A DNA stretch of 64,000 bases from Amia ocellicauda (GCF_036373705.1 NW_027102721.1:1-64000); one strand, 5' to 3'; positions 29,750 to 41,113 are shown, counted from the stretch's first letter. Translations and numbers: made by a program. Notes: generated by a model not told the origin, from the letters alone.

Positions 29750-30394
29750 GACCGCGTGGCTTAACGGAGAAGAAGGTGCCTGTGTTGACAGATTACAGAT
29801 AGATTATTTCCCTTCTTGGAAATCATCGTTAAAGCGAAAAGGAACTTTGTAAACCAGCTAGCTTGGAAGCAACCACGTCAGGGCATTCTTTCAGTGAGAC
29901 CTGGGTTTTTTACAAGCACGAGTGAAGCTTTAAAAGAAAATGACATGGAATGTTTGCGGCCGTTCATCCAATCAAGCCCGAGTCCGATTGCGGTCTGTCT
30001 TCCCTGGGGGCGGGGGGGATTGTGTTTTGTGAGATCCGGGGGAGAGGTGAGGTGGCTTTCTTTGGTGTATGCCAGAGGTCCGGTGAGAGGTTGTCTTTTA
30101 CAACTGTCCCTCAGTCAATACCAAAAACAGTCCCTGCCAATCTGGGAAAGCCATTCAGTCCACAAACAGAGTTTTGACAAACATCCTGCGGGCTTTTTCT
30201 CCACCGTTTGATCCTTTTATCGTTGACAGGAATTTCTACAGGGTACGTCCCGAACAGGTGCCTCAATGGCTGTTTGCTAGCTCGATAAATCTAACTTGCT
30301 CGGTCTGCATACTATCTTTAATCTAAAACATCATACAGTCTCTTCGGTCTGATTTCGGATCGGAAGAATGAGGGTTGGAGTGCCTTTGCGGTCG
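29750..30394 (+). pseudogene. Split tRNA-Arg(TCG) pseudogene, unit U5
   Basis: As in U2, with an extra base change in the variable region (GGAAGAATGAGGG), shared only with V2. Confidence 0.8.
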
Positions 30395-30598
30395 TTCCTG
30401 GGGTTACGACGTCGAAGCGGCATCTCGGTCGTTTTTCCGGAACTTCGGAAGGGCCAGCCGGCGTGCTAATGCTGCAGCCGTCGCCGGCGCGTTGTGTCTG
30501 ATAACCTTACGGCAAACAGGCAATGCCTTGCGCCTGTGTCTGCGGCAAGAAAAGTGAGCGACTCTCCCCCGAAACCGGGGCACGAGCGCCTGAGGCCT

Positions 30599-31919
30599 TG
30601 GAGAATGCGGGCATCGATCCCGCTGCCTCTCGCATGCTGTAGCGTAAGGTACACTTATACATTTCAATTAAAGAAGTGAATTTAAAGTATCACCTTATCA
30701 CGAATCCTGGAATCTTGTAGAACTCAATTTCTGTAATAATTGGACGCAGACACCAATTCCAAAGATATAAATTGTCAAATGTATTCAAAACAAAGACTAA
30801 ATGTAGCACTACACTAATTATACAAAAGGGAAAAACTAATTACAATTAAACTCTAGATCAACAAATCGAAGACAAATCACTTCCGTGACCAAATCGAAGA
30901 CAAATCACTTCCGTGACCAAATCAAAGACCGTGGGATCACATATGATAACACAAATCGTTAAACAAAAAAGGTTATAAACACATTGACTACAATACCGGT
31001 TAGTAAGACGAAGGTGAGTCTCTCGTTAGTATTATTAGTCAGACATTAAATAACTACGCAGGTTAGTATTTATGTCAGGTAACTTCTCGTTATATATATA
31101 TCAGTCTCATTCACGTTTAGGTGCCGAGAAAGATCCTATCATTACTTGTTACCACAATTTCCCTTAACTGATTATTATTCAATGGTTAAGGATAGGCAGG
31201 GCCACCAATAATCTAATGTCTATTAACTTGTGTCAATTTCAGACTAAACAGTTAAACAGGAATGAGAAGATATTTCTCGGCGTTGACAGATTTTATTTCT
31301 AAAATTATCAACAAAACAGTTTAATGCAACACACATTTATATTTCAGAAAACTAAATGATATTACACATTCTAGAGTTATGAATCACAGATTAACATTTC
31401 TAATTGATTTCTCAAATGTCATGAATCATGAACTCCAAACTGTTAAACTTATCTGAACTTCGTCGCAGAGAGGCCTCTCTGGCTTCGGGCTCAGATAACA
31501 GCACACGGCATGAGGTCCGTGTGGTTTGGAACAAAGGCAGTCCGGTTCGGCTTTGTCCAAGAACTTCCACTCAGTCGATACACCTGGAAGTTGGGGTTTC
31601 GCGAAAGTAGAGTCGTTTCCAAACAGATTTTCCACTGGTTTGAAGGCTCCAAGGTTGTGCACAAAATCTTCTTGGCAAGCAGGGTCTCTCACCGTACTTA
31701 TTTGAAGACAAAGTCTTTGAGGAAAGCAGGGCCGTGTTTGTTCCAAGGGTCAAGTTTCTTAAGACTCAAATAGCTATTTAAATGACTGACACTTTCGTAT
31801 ACAGTCAAGGTTTTCTTTAGATCAGTGCTTCAGCTCAGAGCCCAAATACTCTTATCCAAATACACCCAACATAACGCTACAATGCTAAGCGAGCGCTCTA
31901 CCACGTGAGCTAATCCTCA
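30599..31919 (-). pseudogene. Split tRNA-Ala(AGC) pseudogene, unit U5
   Basis: The 5' half is 31919-31882 and the 3' half 30637-30599, with the insert between them in the anticodon loop. Confidence 0.83.
30638..31881 (-). mobile_element. LTR-like insertion, incomplete copy, unit U5
   Basis: 1,244 bp with both tips and ATGC flanks preserved; an incomplete copy of the same insertion. Confidence 0.68.
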
Positions 31920-32210
31920 GGGCTCTCGGTGAGGCCGACCCCCACTTCTTCAGTCTTTAAGTGGCACGTCGCGAGTAAGTCCTTTCCTGCGCTTCAGGCA
32001 AGCTTGCAGCCAACTGCGGACGACTTTCCTTCATCGGTGGCAGCCATCGTGCCGCAATAGAAAAGGATTGTCATGAGCAAAACTTTCAAAGTGACCGAAA
32101 AGATCACTGCCCGTCGTGTGATGTGATTTACATGAGTTACCAGAAACGTTCATGGACATATGTATATAAGTAAGGATTTAATCACAGATAGAGAGAGAGA
32201 AAATGCACCA

Positions 32211-32216
32211 TACAGG
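32211..32216. other. Target-site duplication, left side of Polinton copy 2 (TACAGG)
   Basis: TACAGG abuts the left tip of copy 2; CACAGG follows the right tip (48717-48722). The one-base difference matches a natural variant of this site: U4, U5 and V5 begin with ATACAGG, the others with ACACAGG. Confidence 0.72.
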
Positions 32217-32397
32217 AGTAGATAGTAGGGTTTTTTGGGCGCGGCCTATTTTGTTATGACGTATGCCCTAAGCTTATTAATATTCCTACGTCATAATTGG
32301 GGGGCGTGATTTTAGAGTTATTTCCTTAATTATTCCTACGTCATATCCGTCAGAAAGTGTACACCCCTAAAACCCTGAACAACAAGGCCACCCATAA
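32217..32397. repeat. Left terminal inverted repeat, Polinton copy 2 (181 bp)
   Basis: It begins AGTAGATAGTAGGGTTTTTT and ends CCACCCATAA. Three TGACGTA/TACGTCA motifs and a GC-rich GGGCGCGG box are present. In protein-primed elements the tips hold the replication origin, so this is the likely origin. Confidence 0.95.
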
Positions 32398-32497
32398 CCG
32401 GTTGTTCTTGTTGTTCTTGTTGGTCAACTGTAGAGTGTGAATGGGTCGGCTCTTCCTGTAGTGGTTGGGGGTCTTTTTTAAATATACATGTAAGGGG

Positions 32498-32835
32498 CCC
32501 AGGTCTTAACAATGCCATTTTGAATAGTGCGTTTATCATATTCACACTGTCTCTGTCTCTGTCTCTGTCTGTCTCTCTCTCTCTGTCTCTCTCGCCCAAG
32601 CATTTTATAAGATCAACAAGTTCTGTTGTCTGTAATGGTCCCAGGTCTTAACAATGCCATTTTGAATAGTGCGTTTATCATATTCACACTGGCTCTGTCT
32701 CTGTCTGTCTCTATATCTCTCTCTCTCGCCCAATCATTTTATAAGATCAACAAGTTCTGTTGTCTGTAATGGTCACAGGTCCTAACAATTCCTGTTTTGC
32801 ATAGGGTACTTATGTTAACCCCAATGTATATGGCT
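32498..32835 (+). repeat. Direct repeats of about 142 bp with CT microsatellites, copy 2
   Basis: The block starting CCAGGTCTTAACAATGCC occurs at 32499 and again at 32641 (142-bp period). A third diverged, partial copy (AGGTCCTAACAATTCC) starts at 32777. Each full copy ends in a CTCTGTCTCTGT-type tract and a TATAAGATCAACAAG segment. No gene is seen; the open frame on the other strand is a product of the CT tract. Confidence 0.85.
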
Positions 32836-33371
32836 CTGTCTCTCCCCTCAAATTTAATTAAAAATAAAATTTAAAAAAAGAGAGTGTGTGTGTGTGTGGG
32901 TGTTTGTCGGTATAGGTTAATTGTTTTTGTAAAAAAAAAAAAAAAAAAAAAAAAGCTGTGGTTATATTTTATCTCACACATAATGTGTTCATTCGTTTTA
33001 CTTAAATACATTCTAGGGTCTTAAAGCTCATAAGAGTTAGACTTAAGATAAGGATATGTTTTTAAGGTATTTTAGCAGGCTCAATCCCTGATGATAAGGA
33101 ATCATTTAAAAAATAAAAACAACTGATCACTCAATGCTAAATAGATCACAACACTCAAGGCTAAATCACTCACACCACGGGGGACGGGGGTGGGCTCAGA
33201 CAAACGTAGGCATGGCGTGTGGTCTCAAAACATTCAGAATACTTTTAAACTATATAATTTATAAGCTTTGTAAAATAAACCCAAATATCTCTTTTGTGGG
33301 GATAAATGCTGTTCTGAGTAGTTTGTGACTTGTTTAATACCAAACAAAGCATCGCTATTAAAAAAAAAAAA
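32836..33371. other. Low-complexity left spacer of Polinton copy 2
   Basis: The stretch holds a (GT)n tract near 32885, a poly(A) run at 32931-32954 and another at 33360-33374. Short open frames here have no support. Confidence 0.6.
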
Positions 33372-33698
33372 AAATCACTGGAAAAGCGCTACTTATTTTA
33401 GATCTTTATAGTTATTTTCTTGGCTCAGGTTGTTTTTTAGCGCGTATAAAGGCCTGAAATATTCTTAGTGTTTATTGACTATAGGTCTTGATGCTTAAAA
33501 ATGTTTTTTTGAGAGACCAAAAGGTTCTAATAAAAGTTTAGAGTAGAGAGGAGAGAGATCGTCGCCATCTTGGTTTCTATTTGAAATTGATGCAGGGTCA
33601 TTTTATTGGTTGGTTTTGATATGTTAATTGGTAACAGGACGGCACAAAGGCCAGCCCAGAACAATGCCTTACAAGCAGATCCGGCATCCGGCCATCAG

Positions 33699-33704
33699 TA
33701 TAAG
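33699..33704 (+). promoter_or_regulatory. TATA-like box of the Polinton early gene, copy 2
   Basis: TATAAG, 73 bp before the ATG at 33772, in the same context as in copy 1. Confidence 0.5.
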
Positions 33705-33771
33705 TATGAAGGTCTGGTCTTCAGCTCGACAGACTCATACTGACCTTTCGATTTAAGCCTAAAGATCAACA

Positions 33772-35807
33772 ATGTCCGGAAACAACATCAACGACTTCGA
33801 TTTAAACGAGTTTTTAGGTAAGTCTTCAGATTATTTTCATTGACTCAGAGCGGGTTGTGGGCATGTATTGTAAATAAGGTTATAACATCTGTTTTAAGTT
33901 CTGTAAAATTATTTTTCAGCCAGTCAACAGGAGTTAATTCCCAACGCTGAGGAGATCATCTGGAACAACGACGGTAAGATTTTTGTGTTTGCGCTCAAGG
34001 GTTCTTATGTATGGGTGTGTGGTTGTGTTTTGAAGCGGCTCATTAGAGTTATGAAAACGTTTTAATATATATTAATGGCGGTCTCTTTAATTACACAGAA
34101 ACTATCGAAAGGCCTGTGATTAATGTCTCCGAGGATCAACCAAGAGAAGTGGTTGTCCCTAGACAGGCTGTCTGCCGACCGGGTAAGAACTAAACCCCTG
34201 TTTGTTTGTATAACGTTTCTGTAAGATGTTTGAGGCCCGTCTTGTTAATTTAAAAAAATATCCTTTCTAACAGTATTAAGAAACGTGGTTCGAGACAACG
34301 AAAGGCCTTCCACAGCGAGGGCTTGTTTAGTTTTACCTTCGAGAACCGTAACCTTTCAAGAATCTGAAAGGCCGTCAGCCCCTGTATCTGATAGCGGTGA
34401 GTATATATCTGCCGCTTGTAAGAGGTTAAAGCTTTTTATAAAGCGGGGTGGTTAAAGGTTAAACATGTCTCTTACCTTCACAGAAGTGCAAAAAGCTAAA
34501 CCAGCTGAAAAACATAAGAAACGATTATTCTTTGGAGGTAAGTAAGATCTTTCAAACTTTAATGTTTTTAAAAGGGTTTTGTTTGCCCGTTGAGGGCTAA
34601 TATTTAAGCGAGGGGTGCCCATTTCCTGTAGGTCTTGGGGGTTCTGGGAAAGATCTTTAGAAGTCCGGACAGGTCTAGGCTTGTTTCTGGGGCATGTGTT
34701 TAGAAATGACCGATTGCCCGACCGTCTGGTTAGGAAGTAAAGCTGTCCGAAAGGTTTTAGTAAGTTGTTTGGCTTATCTCCCGCAATTATACTTCTGTTT
34801 TAAAGTGGCTGTAGGAAAAGGCTTGAAGGTGTTCATTGTATTTAATATTTAAACAGATCGTGAAAACGTTTGTGAAACAGGAAGTCCCGGGATCAGGAAG
34901 CGTTTACACTTGGAAGGTTCGTTTAAAAATGAAATGTGGTGTGTGTGTGTATAAAAAGTGTTTTATTAACAATATTACATTTAAGAAACAGTTTATTTAC
35001 AGAGGCTTCTCTGTTTTACATTTATTATCAAGTCCTAATAAATATATTGTCTGTAAATAATAAGGCGTTGTAGTGAATGTCTAAGCCTATTTTCAAAGGT
35101 CTAAAAAAGCTAAAGGTTTTGAAGGTCCTGGACATGTTGTTTTAAGTTTGATTTCTGTCGCCGTTTAAAGATGTAAATGTAATGTATATTTTTATTCTTC
35201 CCAAGACTCTTGGGATAGTCATTCTGTGGATGAGCTATTGAGGACAATTACCCCGTCTAAGTGGGATCAAACATCTTCCCCGGAGAGATCACCGAGAGGA
35301 TCCCCCACGGTGGTCTTGGAGACCCCCCAACATCTACTCAGGCCACAGCCTTCTGGGGGTAATTCAACAATCCAGATTCAGCCCGCCGCATTGTCGGGCG
35401 GAACAAATACAGGCAACCAACAACCTCAGGGGTCGCCGTCAGTCAGGGTTGACACACCACCCAACGACGGACTGGTTTCAACATCGTCCCCCCAGCCCCG
35501 TTTCTTGGCTACAGAAACGCTGAACAGTACACCGCGATTGGCCAGGGTGTCACCGCAAAGGCCTTCTTGGTCTCCGTCCGTGAGTATACGCTCGCTCCCT
35601 GCCTCCTTCGACCGAGATTTACCGGAGCGACCATCCTTTGCAGCTGAGCCAGGACACCATCCCCCGGAGCTACTTCCTGAAGGTCGGCATGAGTTGCTAC
35701 ATACCTTGTTACTAAATCAAAGACTTGTGTTAGTGGGGCAAAACCTTGTGATAGAGAGCCAAAACACCCTTATTAATACCCTTACTAACGAATTGTACCG
35801 TATTTAA
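33772..35807 (+). CDS. Probable spliced early gene of Polinton copy 2 (extent given, introns included)
   Basis: Exon-intron layout is the same as in copy 1, with all candidate splice sites retained. The last open segment (from 35206 to 35807) differs from copy 1 at two residues. Retention of every GT-AG site in both copies says little about selection because the copies are recent duplicates. Confidence 0.5.
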
Positions 35808-35870
35808 TGTTTTAATAGATACAAAACGCCTTACTATTGTGGGTTGTTGGAAAAATAAAAAATAAAAAAA

Positions 35871-36074
35871 ATGTCCGGACTTGGTAAAAGAACTCACAAA
35901 CTAAAGGATTATGAACAAGTTAGGGCCCCAAAAAGACCTTCCCGAGAGAACACCCTCGGCCCTGTTGTGAACTCCTCTGATGTCCCAATGAACCAGGAAC
36001 TATTACAAATGATAAATGATTTAAATAACCCCCAATCACCACCGATAGAATGTGAATTACCAGACTTACCGTGA
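35871..36074 (+). CDS. Small ORF upstream of PolB, copy 2
   Basis: This 67-residue frame is identical to the copy-1 frame, including the L-L-Q-M-I-N-D-L-N-N motif. Confidence 0.4.
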   Translation: MSGLGKRTHKLKDYEQVRAPKRPSRENTLGPVVNSSDVPMNQELLQMINDLNNPQSPPIECELPDLP

Positions 36075-36091
36075 ACCCCGACCTGTTACAG

Positions 36092-39000
36092 ATGGTCAAT
36101 GATCTAAATAACCACCTCCCAACGGTAGCGCTTATAGAGGTTCAACCCCTAGTTCACCCCGATTTGTTTGAAATGGTGGAGGCTTTGGAGACGCTACCCC
36201 GACCAAATTCTGCCCCTATTATAAATGATTTGAGACAATTAGAACACAGTACGGCGGCAGAAGCAGCCGTCACTATAGAGGAGGGTCTTGACATTAACCG
36301 GGTGGATATCTTTGAAGGACTTTTACAGGCTTTAAATGAGCCTCCTCAAAAAGGGGGTTTTGTAGATGTCAGCGGTGGGGGTGTTCGGAATGTGGAGGGT
36401 TCTGAGACTGATAAGGCTGTGGATGACATGCTCTGTGAGAATGTAGGGGTTGAAGGCTTTGTTCAAAATGATGATGTGTCCAAAAGTACCAGTGATCCCG
36501 TGATTATAGATAGACCGGCCTATAACAATTTTGAAATGATTCAGCGTTTTAATTTTGCAGAACTTTTAAATTGTGACAATTATGCAGAAATATTTGTCAA
36601 CATACACGAGGCCTTGCAAAACATGCTTGAACAGGTTGCTGAAAGGGTCAGACCTCGAGATGTTGTACAGTTAGAACTCAGAGGGGATGATTTGTTTAGC
36701 AACCTATCTGTAATGCTGAGTGGAGATAATTTAGATGTTGATGAATTTCTGGCTAAAATCGAAGCGTTATTGCAAAGTAACGCATCCATCTTAGCTGATG
36801 AAAGTCTGTCTCTGGTAATGAATGTGGTTCCTAACCCTGAGGGTGGGGCGCTTAGAAGACTGTCGAAATGCTTGAAGAACGACATAATTAGGAACAAGCT
36901 CAGGCAATTAGTGGTGAGTTCCAATGGGGACAATAAGCTCTGTTTTGCTTACAGTTTAATAAAACTACTCACCCCCGACATGCCTGAACCCCAAGCTATG
37001 CAAGAGGCTTTAATGCTTCATCAGAGGGCCGGCTTAAACTCTCAACAGATGGTTGCCTTTTCAGACATTGCCATGTTTGAGGAGTTGTTGTCTTTAAAAA
37101 TTGTTGTGTGGTACCGTTGTGAGGTAAAGGAAGTATTTGTGAAATTTCAGACACATCCTGAAACCCATACACAGACACTGTTTCTCTTCCTAAGTGATAG
37201 TCATTACTTTGGAATAAAGAGTTTGACGGCTTTTTTGGGTTGTTCGTATGTTTGTCATTGGTGTTATAAGGCCTTCAATGATAAGCTTAAGCACCGCTGT
37301 GACGGTTACTGTAACGTCTGTTTCAATCCGCAATGTCGTAAGGGTTTGGCCCCTACCATCCGATGTAAAGATTGCTTAAGGATTTGTCTCTCCGCGTTCT
37401 GTTTTTCCGAACATAAGGTGCAGAGGGCCGCTGCTGAGGGGGTTAAAAAACGGAGTTATTGTGATCAAACTAAATATTGCCCGCAGTGTTGCCTCCAGTA
37501 CCGTTTTCATGAGGTTAAACCACACAAATGTCTGGAACCGAGATGTAGGATCTGTAATGCGGATTTAACCCCGGGGTCTGAACACCAGTGCTTTATTCAG
37601 CCGGTTAAAAAGGAGCCGCCGCACAACCGGTATGTCTTTTTTGATTTTGAATGCCGGCAAGAAAACGGGGTCCATGTTGCTAATTATATACACTGTATTG
37701 ACATGTTGGATTGTGAGTGGTCAGCTAGCGGTGAGAGTTGTGTCAGGGATTTCTTTACGCGGTATCGCGGTCCAAAATACCTCAATTACACATTTATTGC
37801 CCACAATGCTAAGGGTTATGATTCTTACATATTGATGAAGTATCTGGTGGAAAATGGGGTGACCCCAAAAATAATAGCTCAGGGTAGCAAGATCATGTGT
37901 TTCACCGACGAGGCTTTCAACCAACGTTACATAGACTCGTTAAATTTCCTCCCCATGAAATTGAGCGCTTTGCCTAAAGCTCTGGGTTTTGAGGCTCAGA
38001 AGAAAGGTTGGTTCTGCCATTTTTTTAATACTAAGGACACTCAAAATTATCGAGGGTCCTACCCGCCCGCCTCTTATTATGGGGTTGATACTATGATGTC
38101 TCATGAGAGGGAGGAATTCTTTAAATGGTACAATACGGTTAAGGGGGGTGTTTTTGATTTCCGAGAAGAGATGGCCGCTTATTGTAAAAATGATGTGGAG
38201 ATCCTTAAAGAAGCCTGTTTGCGTTTCCGCACCGAGGTTATCAACACGTCGGGTCTCGACCCTTTGCAAAGTGTGACCATAGCGTCTCTCTGCATGAAAA
38301 TGTATCGATCCAATTTCTTGCAGAAAAACACTATAGCGGACACCACTTCTGACAACTATCGTGCTAGACAAAAGAACTTTTCGACTGTCTCCATACAGTG
38401 GCTGGAATATCTGAGTGCCCGGGATAACATCTTCATCAGACATGCTTTAAATCAAGGGGAAGTCAAAATGGGTCCTTACTACTTAGACGGTTTTAGCGAC
38501 GTGTCCGGGCGGCGTACCGCTTATGAGTTTGCTGGTTGTATTTACCATGGCTGTCCTCAGTGCTTCGACCCAAACACCTTTAACCCCGTAACACAAAAAC
38601 TCTGCGGTGATATGTACTATGATTTCCAGGAACGAATTGAAACTTTAAAAAACACCTATGGTTTGAATGTACTGGTGATTTGGGAACACGCGTGGACGAC
38701 CCTGAAGCAACAGGATGTGGAGGTACAACGGTTTATGGAAACCTTGGACTTTCCTGAACGTCTAGAGCCCAGGGATGCGTTATTTGGGGGTCGTACCAAC
38801 GCCCTCTGTTTACATTATGAGGTAAAGGAGGGTGAGAGAGTAGATTACTATGATTTCACCAGTCTGTACCCTTATGTCAACAAGACCAAAATGTACCCGG
38901 TGGGGCATCCAACCATTGTTTATCGTGACTTTCTCGAAATCGGACAGTACTTTGGTTTGATCAAAGTCACCATGTACCCTCCTCGTGAGCTGTTCCTACC

Positions 39001-40108
39001 CGTGTTGCCTTACAGGTGTTCGGGAAAATTGATGTTCCCTCTGTGTAGAACGTGTGTGGAAACTGAAAATCAAAATACCTCTTGTCTGCACAGTGATGAC
39101 GAGAGAGCGCTGACGGGTGTCTGGTGTAGCATTGAGCTTGACAAGGCGGTGGAGAAAGGTTACAGAGTCGGTAAGGTGTATGAGGTTTGGCATTTTTCTG
39201 AAAAATCTGATACTCTTTTTGCTGAGTACATTATGACCCATCTGAAAGGGAAACAGGAGGCATCGGGCTATCCCTCATGGTGTGTTGACTCCGCTGCCAA
39301 AGAGCGGTACGTTCAGCAATATTTTGAAAAGGAAGGGATCCGTCTAGAGCCGGGGAACATAACTGTAAACCCCGCCAAGAGACAAATGTCCAAACTGATT
39401 TTAAACAGTCTGTGGGGTAAGTTTGGGGAAAGAAATAACCGTCTAAACACAACCTTGATTAAAACCCCTGAACAGTTTATAGAATTTATCTTTTCCAAAC
39501 AACATGCAGTATCACACTTTCAATTCTTAAATGACCACGTGGCACAGGTCCAGTGGAGGGCCCCTAAAGATTTCCCCACCAAACAGGGAAACGTTAATGT
39601 TTTCATAGCGGTTTTTACCACGGCTTACGCCCGGCTTGAACTGTACAACTTAATGGATCAGCTGCAGGAACGCACGCTCTATCATGATACTGACTCTGTA
39701 ATCTTTGTCACCAGGCCAGGGGATTGGGTCCCTCCCCTCGGGGACTACCTTGGGGAGTTAACGAGCGAGCTAGATCCTCAGGACCACATAGTGGAGTTTG
39801 TTTCAGGGGGTCCTAAGACTTACGCATACAGAACGGCTGCGGGTAAGACCTGTATGAAAGTTAAGGGTTTCACTCTGAACCATTGTAACAACAAGCTCAT
39901 TAACATCAAGTCTCTGACGACCCTGGTACAAAGTTTTGTAACCGAGAAAGACGCGCCTCCTCGCGAGATTATTACAGCCGGAAATCAGATCTATCACAAT
40001 AAAAAGGGGTACACATTGGAAAATAGATCACTAAACAAACAGTTAAGGGTGGTGTACAATAAAAGAGTGTTGAAGACTGATTATACCACTCTGCCTTATG
40101 GATATTAG
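36092..40108 (+). CDS. polB: Protein-primed family B DNA polymerase, Polinton copy 2
   Basis: The 1,338-residue frame (from the first ATG; it is open 7 codons further upstream from a GTG) has an acidic N-terminal region with short motif repeats (D-L-L-Q-M-V-N-D-L). A Cys/His-rich, probably zinc-binding block starts at C388. The 3'-5' exonuclease motifs are D518-F-E520, N572-A-K-G-Y-D577 and Y697-C-K-N-D701. Polymerase motifs are A (D921-F-T-S-L-Y-P), B (K1101-L-I-L-N-S-L-W-G) and C (D1199-T-D1201-S). This is the Polinton/adintovirus PolB that replicates linear DNA from a protein primer. The gene looks whole. Its last codons overlap the ATPase start by 11 bp. Confidence 0.96.
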   Translation: MVNDLNNHLPTVALIEVQPLVHPDLFEMVEALETLPRPNSAPIINDLRQLEHSTAAEAAVTIEEGLDINRVDIFEGLLQALNEPPQKGGFVDVSGGGVRNVEGSETDKAVDDMLCENVGVEGFVQNDDVSKSTSDPVIIDRPAYNNFEMIQRFNFAELLNCDNYAEIFVNIHEALQNMLEQVAERVRPRDVVQLELRGDDLFSNLSVMLSGDNLDVDEFLAKIEALLQSNASILADESLSLVMNVVPNPEGGALRRLSKCLKNDIIRNKLRQLVVSSNGDNKLCFAYSLIKLLTPDMPEPQAMQEALMLHQRAGLNSQQMVAFSDIAMFEELLSLKIVVWYRCEVKEVFVKFQTHPETHTQTLFLFLSDSHYFGIKSLTAFLGCSYVCHWCYKAFNDKLKHRCDGYCNVCFNPQCRKGLAPTIRCKDCLRICLSAFCFSEHKVQRAAAEGVKKRSYCDQTKYCPQCCLQYRFHEVKPHKCLEPRCRICNADLTPGSEHQCFIQPVKKEPPHNRYVFFDFECRQENGVHVANYIHCIDMLDCEWSASGESCVRDFFTRYRGPKYLNYTFIAHNAKGYDSYILMKYLVENGVTPKIIAQGSKIMCFTDEAFNQRYIDSLNFLPMKLSALPKALGFEAQKKGWFCHFFNTKDTQNYRGSYPPASYYGVDTMMSHEREEFFKWYNTVKGGVFDFREEMAAYCKNDVEILKEACLRFRTEVINTSGLDPLQSVTIASLCMKMYRSNFLQKNTIADTTSDNYRARQKNFSTVSIQWLEYLSARDNIFIRHALNQGEVKMGPYYLDGFSDVSGRRTAYEFAGCIYHGCPQCFDPNTFNPVTQKLCGDMYYDFQERIETLKNTYGLNVLVIWEHAWTTLKQQDVEVQRFMETLDFPERLEPRDALFGGRTNALCLHYEVKEGERVDYYDFTSLYPYVNKTKMYPVGHPTIVYRDFLEIGQYFGLIKVTMYPPRELFLPVLPYRCSGKLMFPLCRTCVETENQNTSCLHSDDERALTGVWCSIELDKAVEKGYRVGKVYEVWHFSEKSDTLFAEYIMTHLKGKQEASGYPSWCVDSAAKERYVQQYFEKEGIRLEPGNITVNPAKRQMSKLILNSLWGKFGERNNRLNTTLIKTPEQFIEFIFSKQHAVSHFQFLNDHVAQVQWRAPKDFPTKQGNVNVFIAVFTTAYARLELYNLMDQLQERTLYHDTDSVIFVTRPGDWVPPLGDYLGELTSELDPQDHIVEFVSGGPKTYAYRTAAGKTCMKVKGFTLNHCNNKLINIKSLTTLVQSFVTEKDAPPREIITAGNQIYHNKKGYTLENRSLNKQLRVVYNKRVLKTDYTTLPYGY

Positions 40109-40769
40109 CAGTGGTTTTGATAACAGACTTCAACACCCTTTCTCCTGTATTATAGCCGGTCCCTCCAATTCGGGTAAGAGCTATCTTATAAAGAACATCA
40201 TAGAAGATGTGGACGCAACCGTGTCCCAAGCTCTTGACAACATAGTGTGGTGTTACTCTTGCTGGCAACCTCTCTACGATGATTTGGCATCAAAAAAAAA
40301 TAATCTGAAATTTGTGCAAGGTCTCCCCGCCTCGTTGTGTGACGATGACCTGTTCCCGCCCGGACAAACTAATCTAGTGATCCTTGATGACCTGATGGAG
40401 CAGGCCGGTGACAACAGTGAAGTGGAAAAAGCTTTCACAAAGTACACTCATCATAGGAATTTAAGTATTATTTATTTAGTTCAAAATCTATTTTTTCAAG
40501 GTAAAAAAAGCCGCACTATTAATTTAAATGCCAATTATATAATTCTTTTTAAAAACCCCAGAGATAAACTACAGGTCACCGTCTTGGCTCGTCAAATGTA
40601 CCCTAACCAGACCAAATTCTTTTTGGAGGCATTTGAGGATGCCACCAAAAAACCCTACGGGTACTTGATTGTGGACTTAAAAGCACAAACCCCAGAAGAC
40701 TTTCGCCTCAGAACAGGTTTGTGCCCGCCCGATTGGCCGGCAGTGTATGTGCTAAAGAAAAGGAAATAA
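40098..40769 (+). CDS. FtsK/HerA-type genome-packaging ATPase, Polinton copy 2
   Basis: Walker A (21-28) and Walker B (93-98) are unchanged from copy 1; only two residues differ elsewhere. Confidence 0.92.
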   Translation: MDISSGFDNRLQHPFSCIIAGPSNSGKSYLIKNIIEDVDATVSQALDNIVWCYSCWQPLYDDLASKKNNLKFVQGLPASLCDDDLFPPGQTNLVILDDLMEQAGDNSEVEKAFTKYTHHRNLSIIYLVQNLFFQGKKSRTINLNANYIILFKNPRDKLQVTVLARQMYPNQTKFFLEAFEDATKKPYGYLIVDLKAQTPEDFRLRTGLCPPDWPAVYVLKKRK

Positions 40770-40775
40770 ATAAGA

Positions 40776-41111
40776 ATGTCTGTTCGGATTAAAAGAAATC
40801 TGCCGCTTTTGCAAATGTTATTTGAGGGGAGCCCGCGCCATAGGAAAGCTGTGCTGGCAGGGGCCCCCTCGGATTTGATCGAGACCCTGTGTGAAATAGC
40901 TTTTAACATCTTACGCGGTAATATACCCCTAACCCCTTCTCAACATTCTAAACTCAAAAAACAAAAAGCGGTTATCAAGATCATCGCTAATAAGAAGTAT
41001 TCTATTAAAAGAAAAAGAAAGAAGATTAATCAAACCGGAGGTTTTATAGGACCGCTGTTGAGCATAGCCGTGCCTTTCCTAACCAGTCTTCTAGCTTCCA
41101 GAGTGGGTTAA
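40776..41111 (+). CDS. Small basic virion-associated protein, Polinton copy 2
   Basis: The protein is identical to the 111-residue copy-1 product. It starts 6 bp after the ATPase stop and ends 2 bp before the next ATG. Confidence 0.65.
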   Translation: MSVRIKRNLPLLQMLFEGSPRHRKAVLAGAPSDLIETLCEIAFNILRGNIPLTPSQHSKLKKQKAVIKIIANKKYSIKRKRKKINQTGGFIGPLLSIAVPFLTSLLASRVG

Positions 41112-41113
41112 TA

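Larger units (their letters stand above)
29284..32216. repeat. tRNA tandem unit U5, ending at Polinton copy 2
   Basis: About 2.93 kb, shorter because its LTR-like insert is incomplete. Its last 300 bp (with ATCACTGCCCG and GAGTTACCAG) are closest to the end of V4, which continues without a Polinton. Spacer 31920-32210 holds only the GA-rich tract. Confidence 0.92.

Noticed and set aside
15431-32216. CRISPR array or protein-coding satellite as explanation of the regular repeats
   Set aside because: Unit length is about 3.5 kb, units hold tRNA genes, and the setting is a eukaryotic genome.
32336-32599. Minus-strand frame rich in Arg-Asp-Arg-Glu repeats
   Set aside because: It is the translation of the CT microsatellite and the terminal repeat, not a gene.
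33134-33328. 64-codon plus-strand frame in the left Polinton spacer
   Set aside because: No family resemblance, AT-rich spacer, and no promoter or neighbouring gene context.
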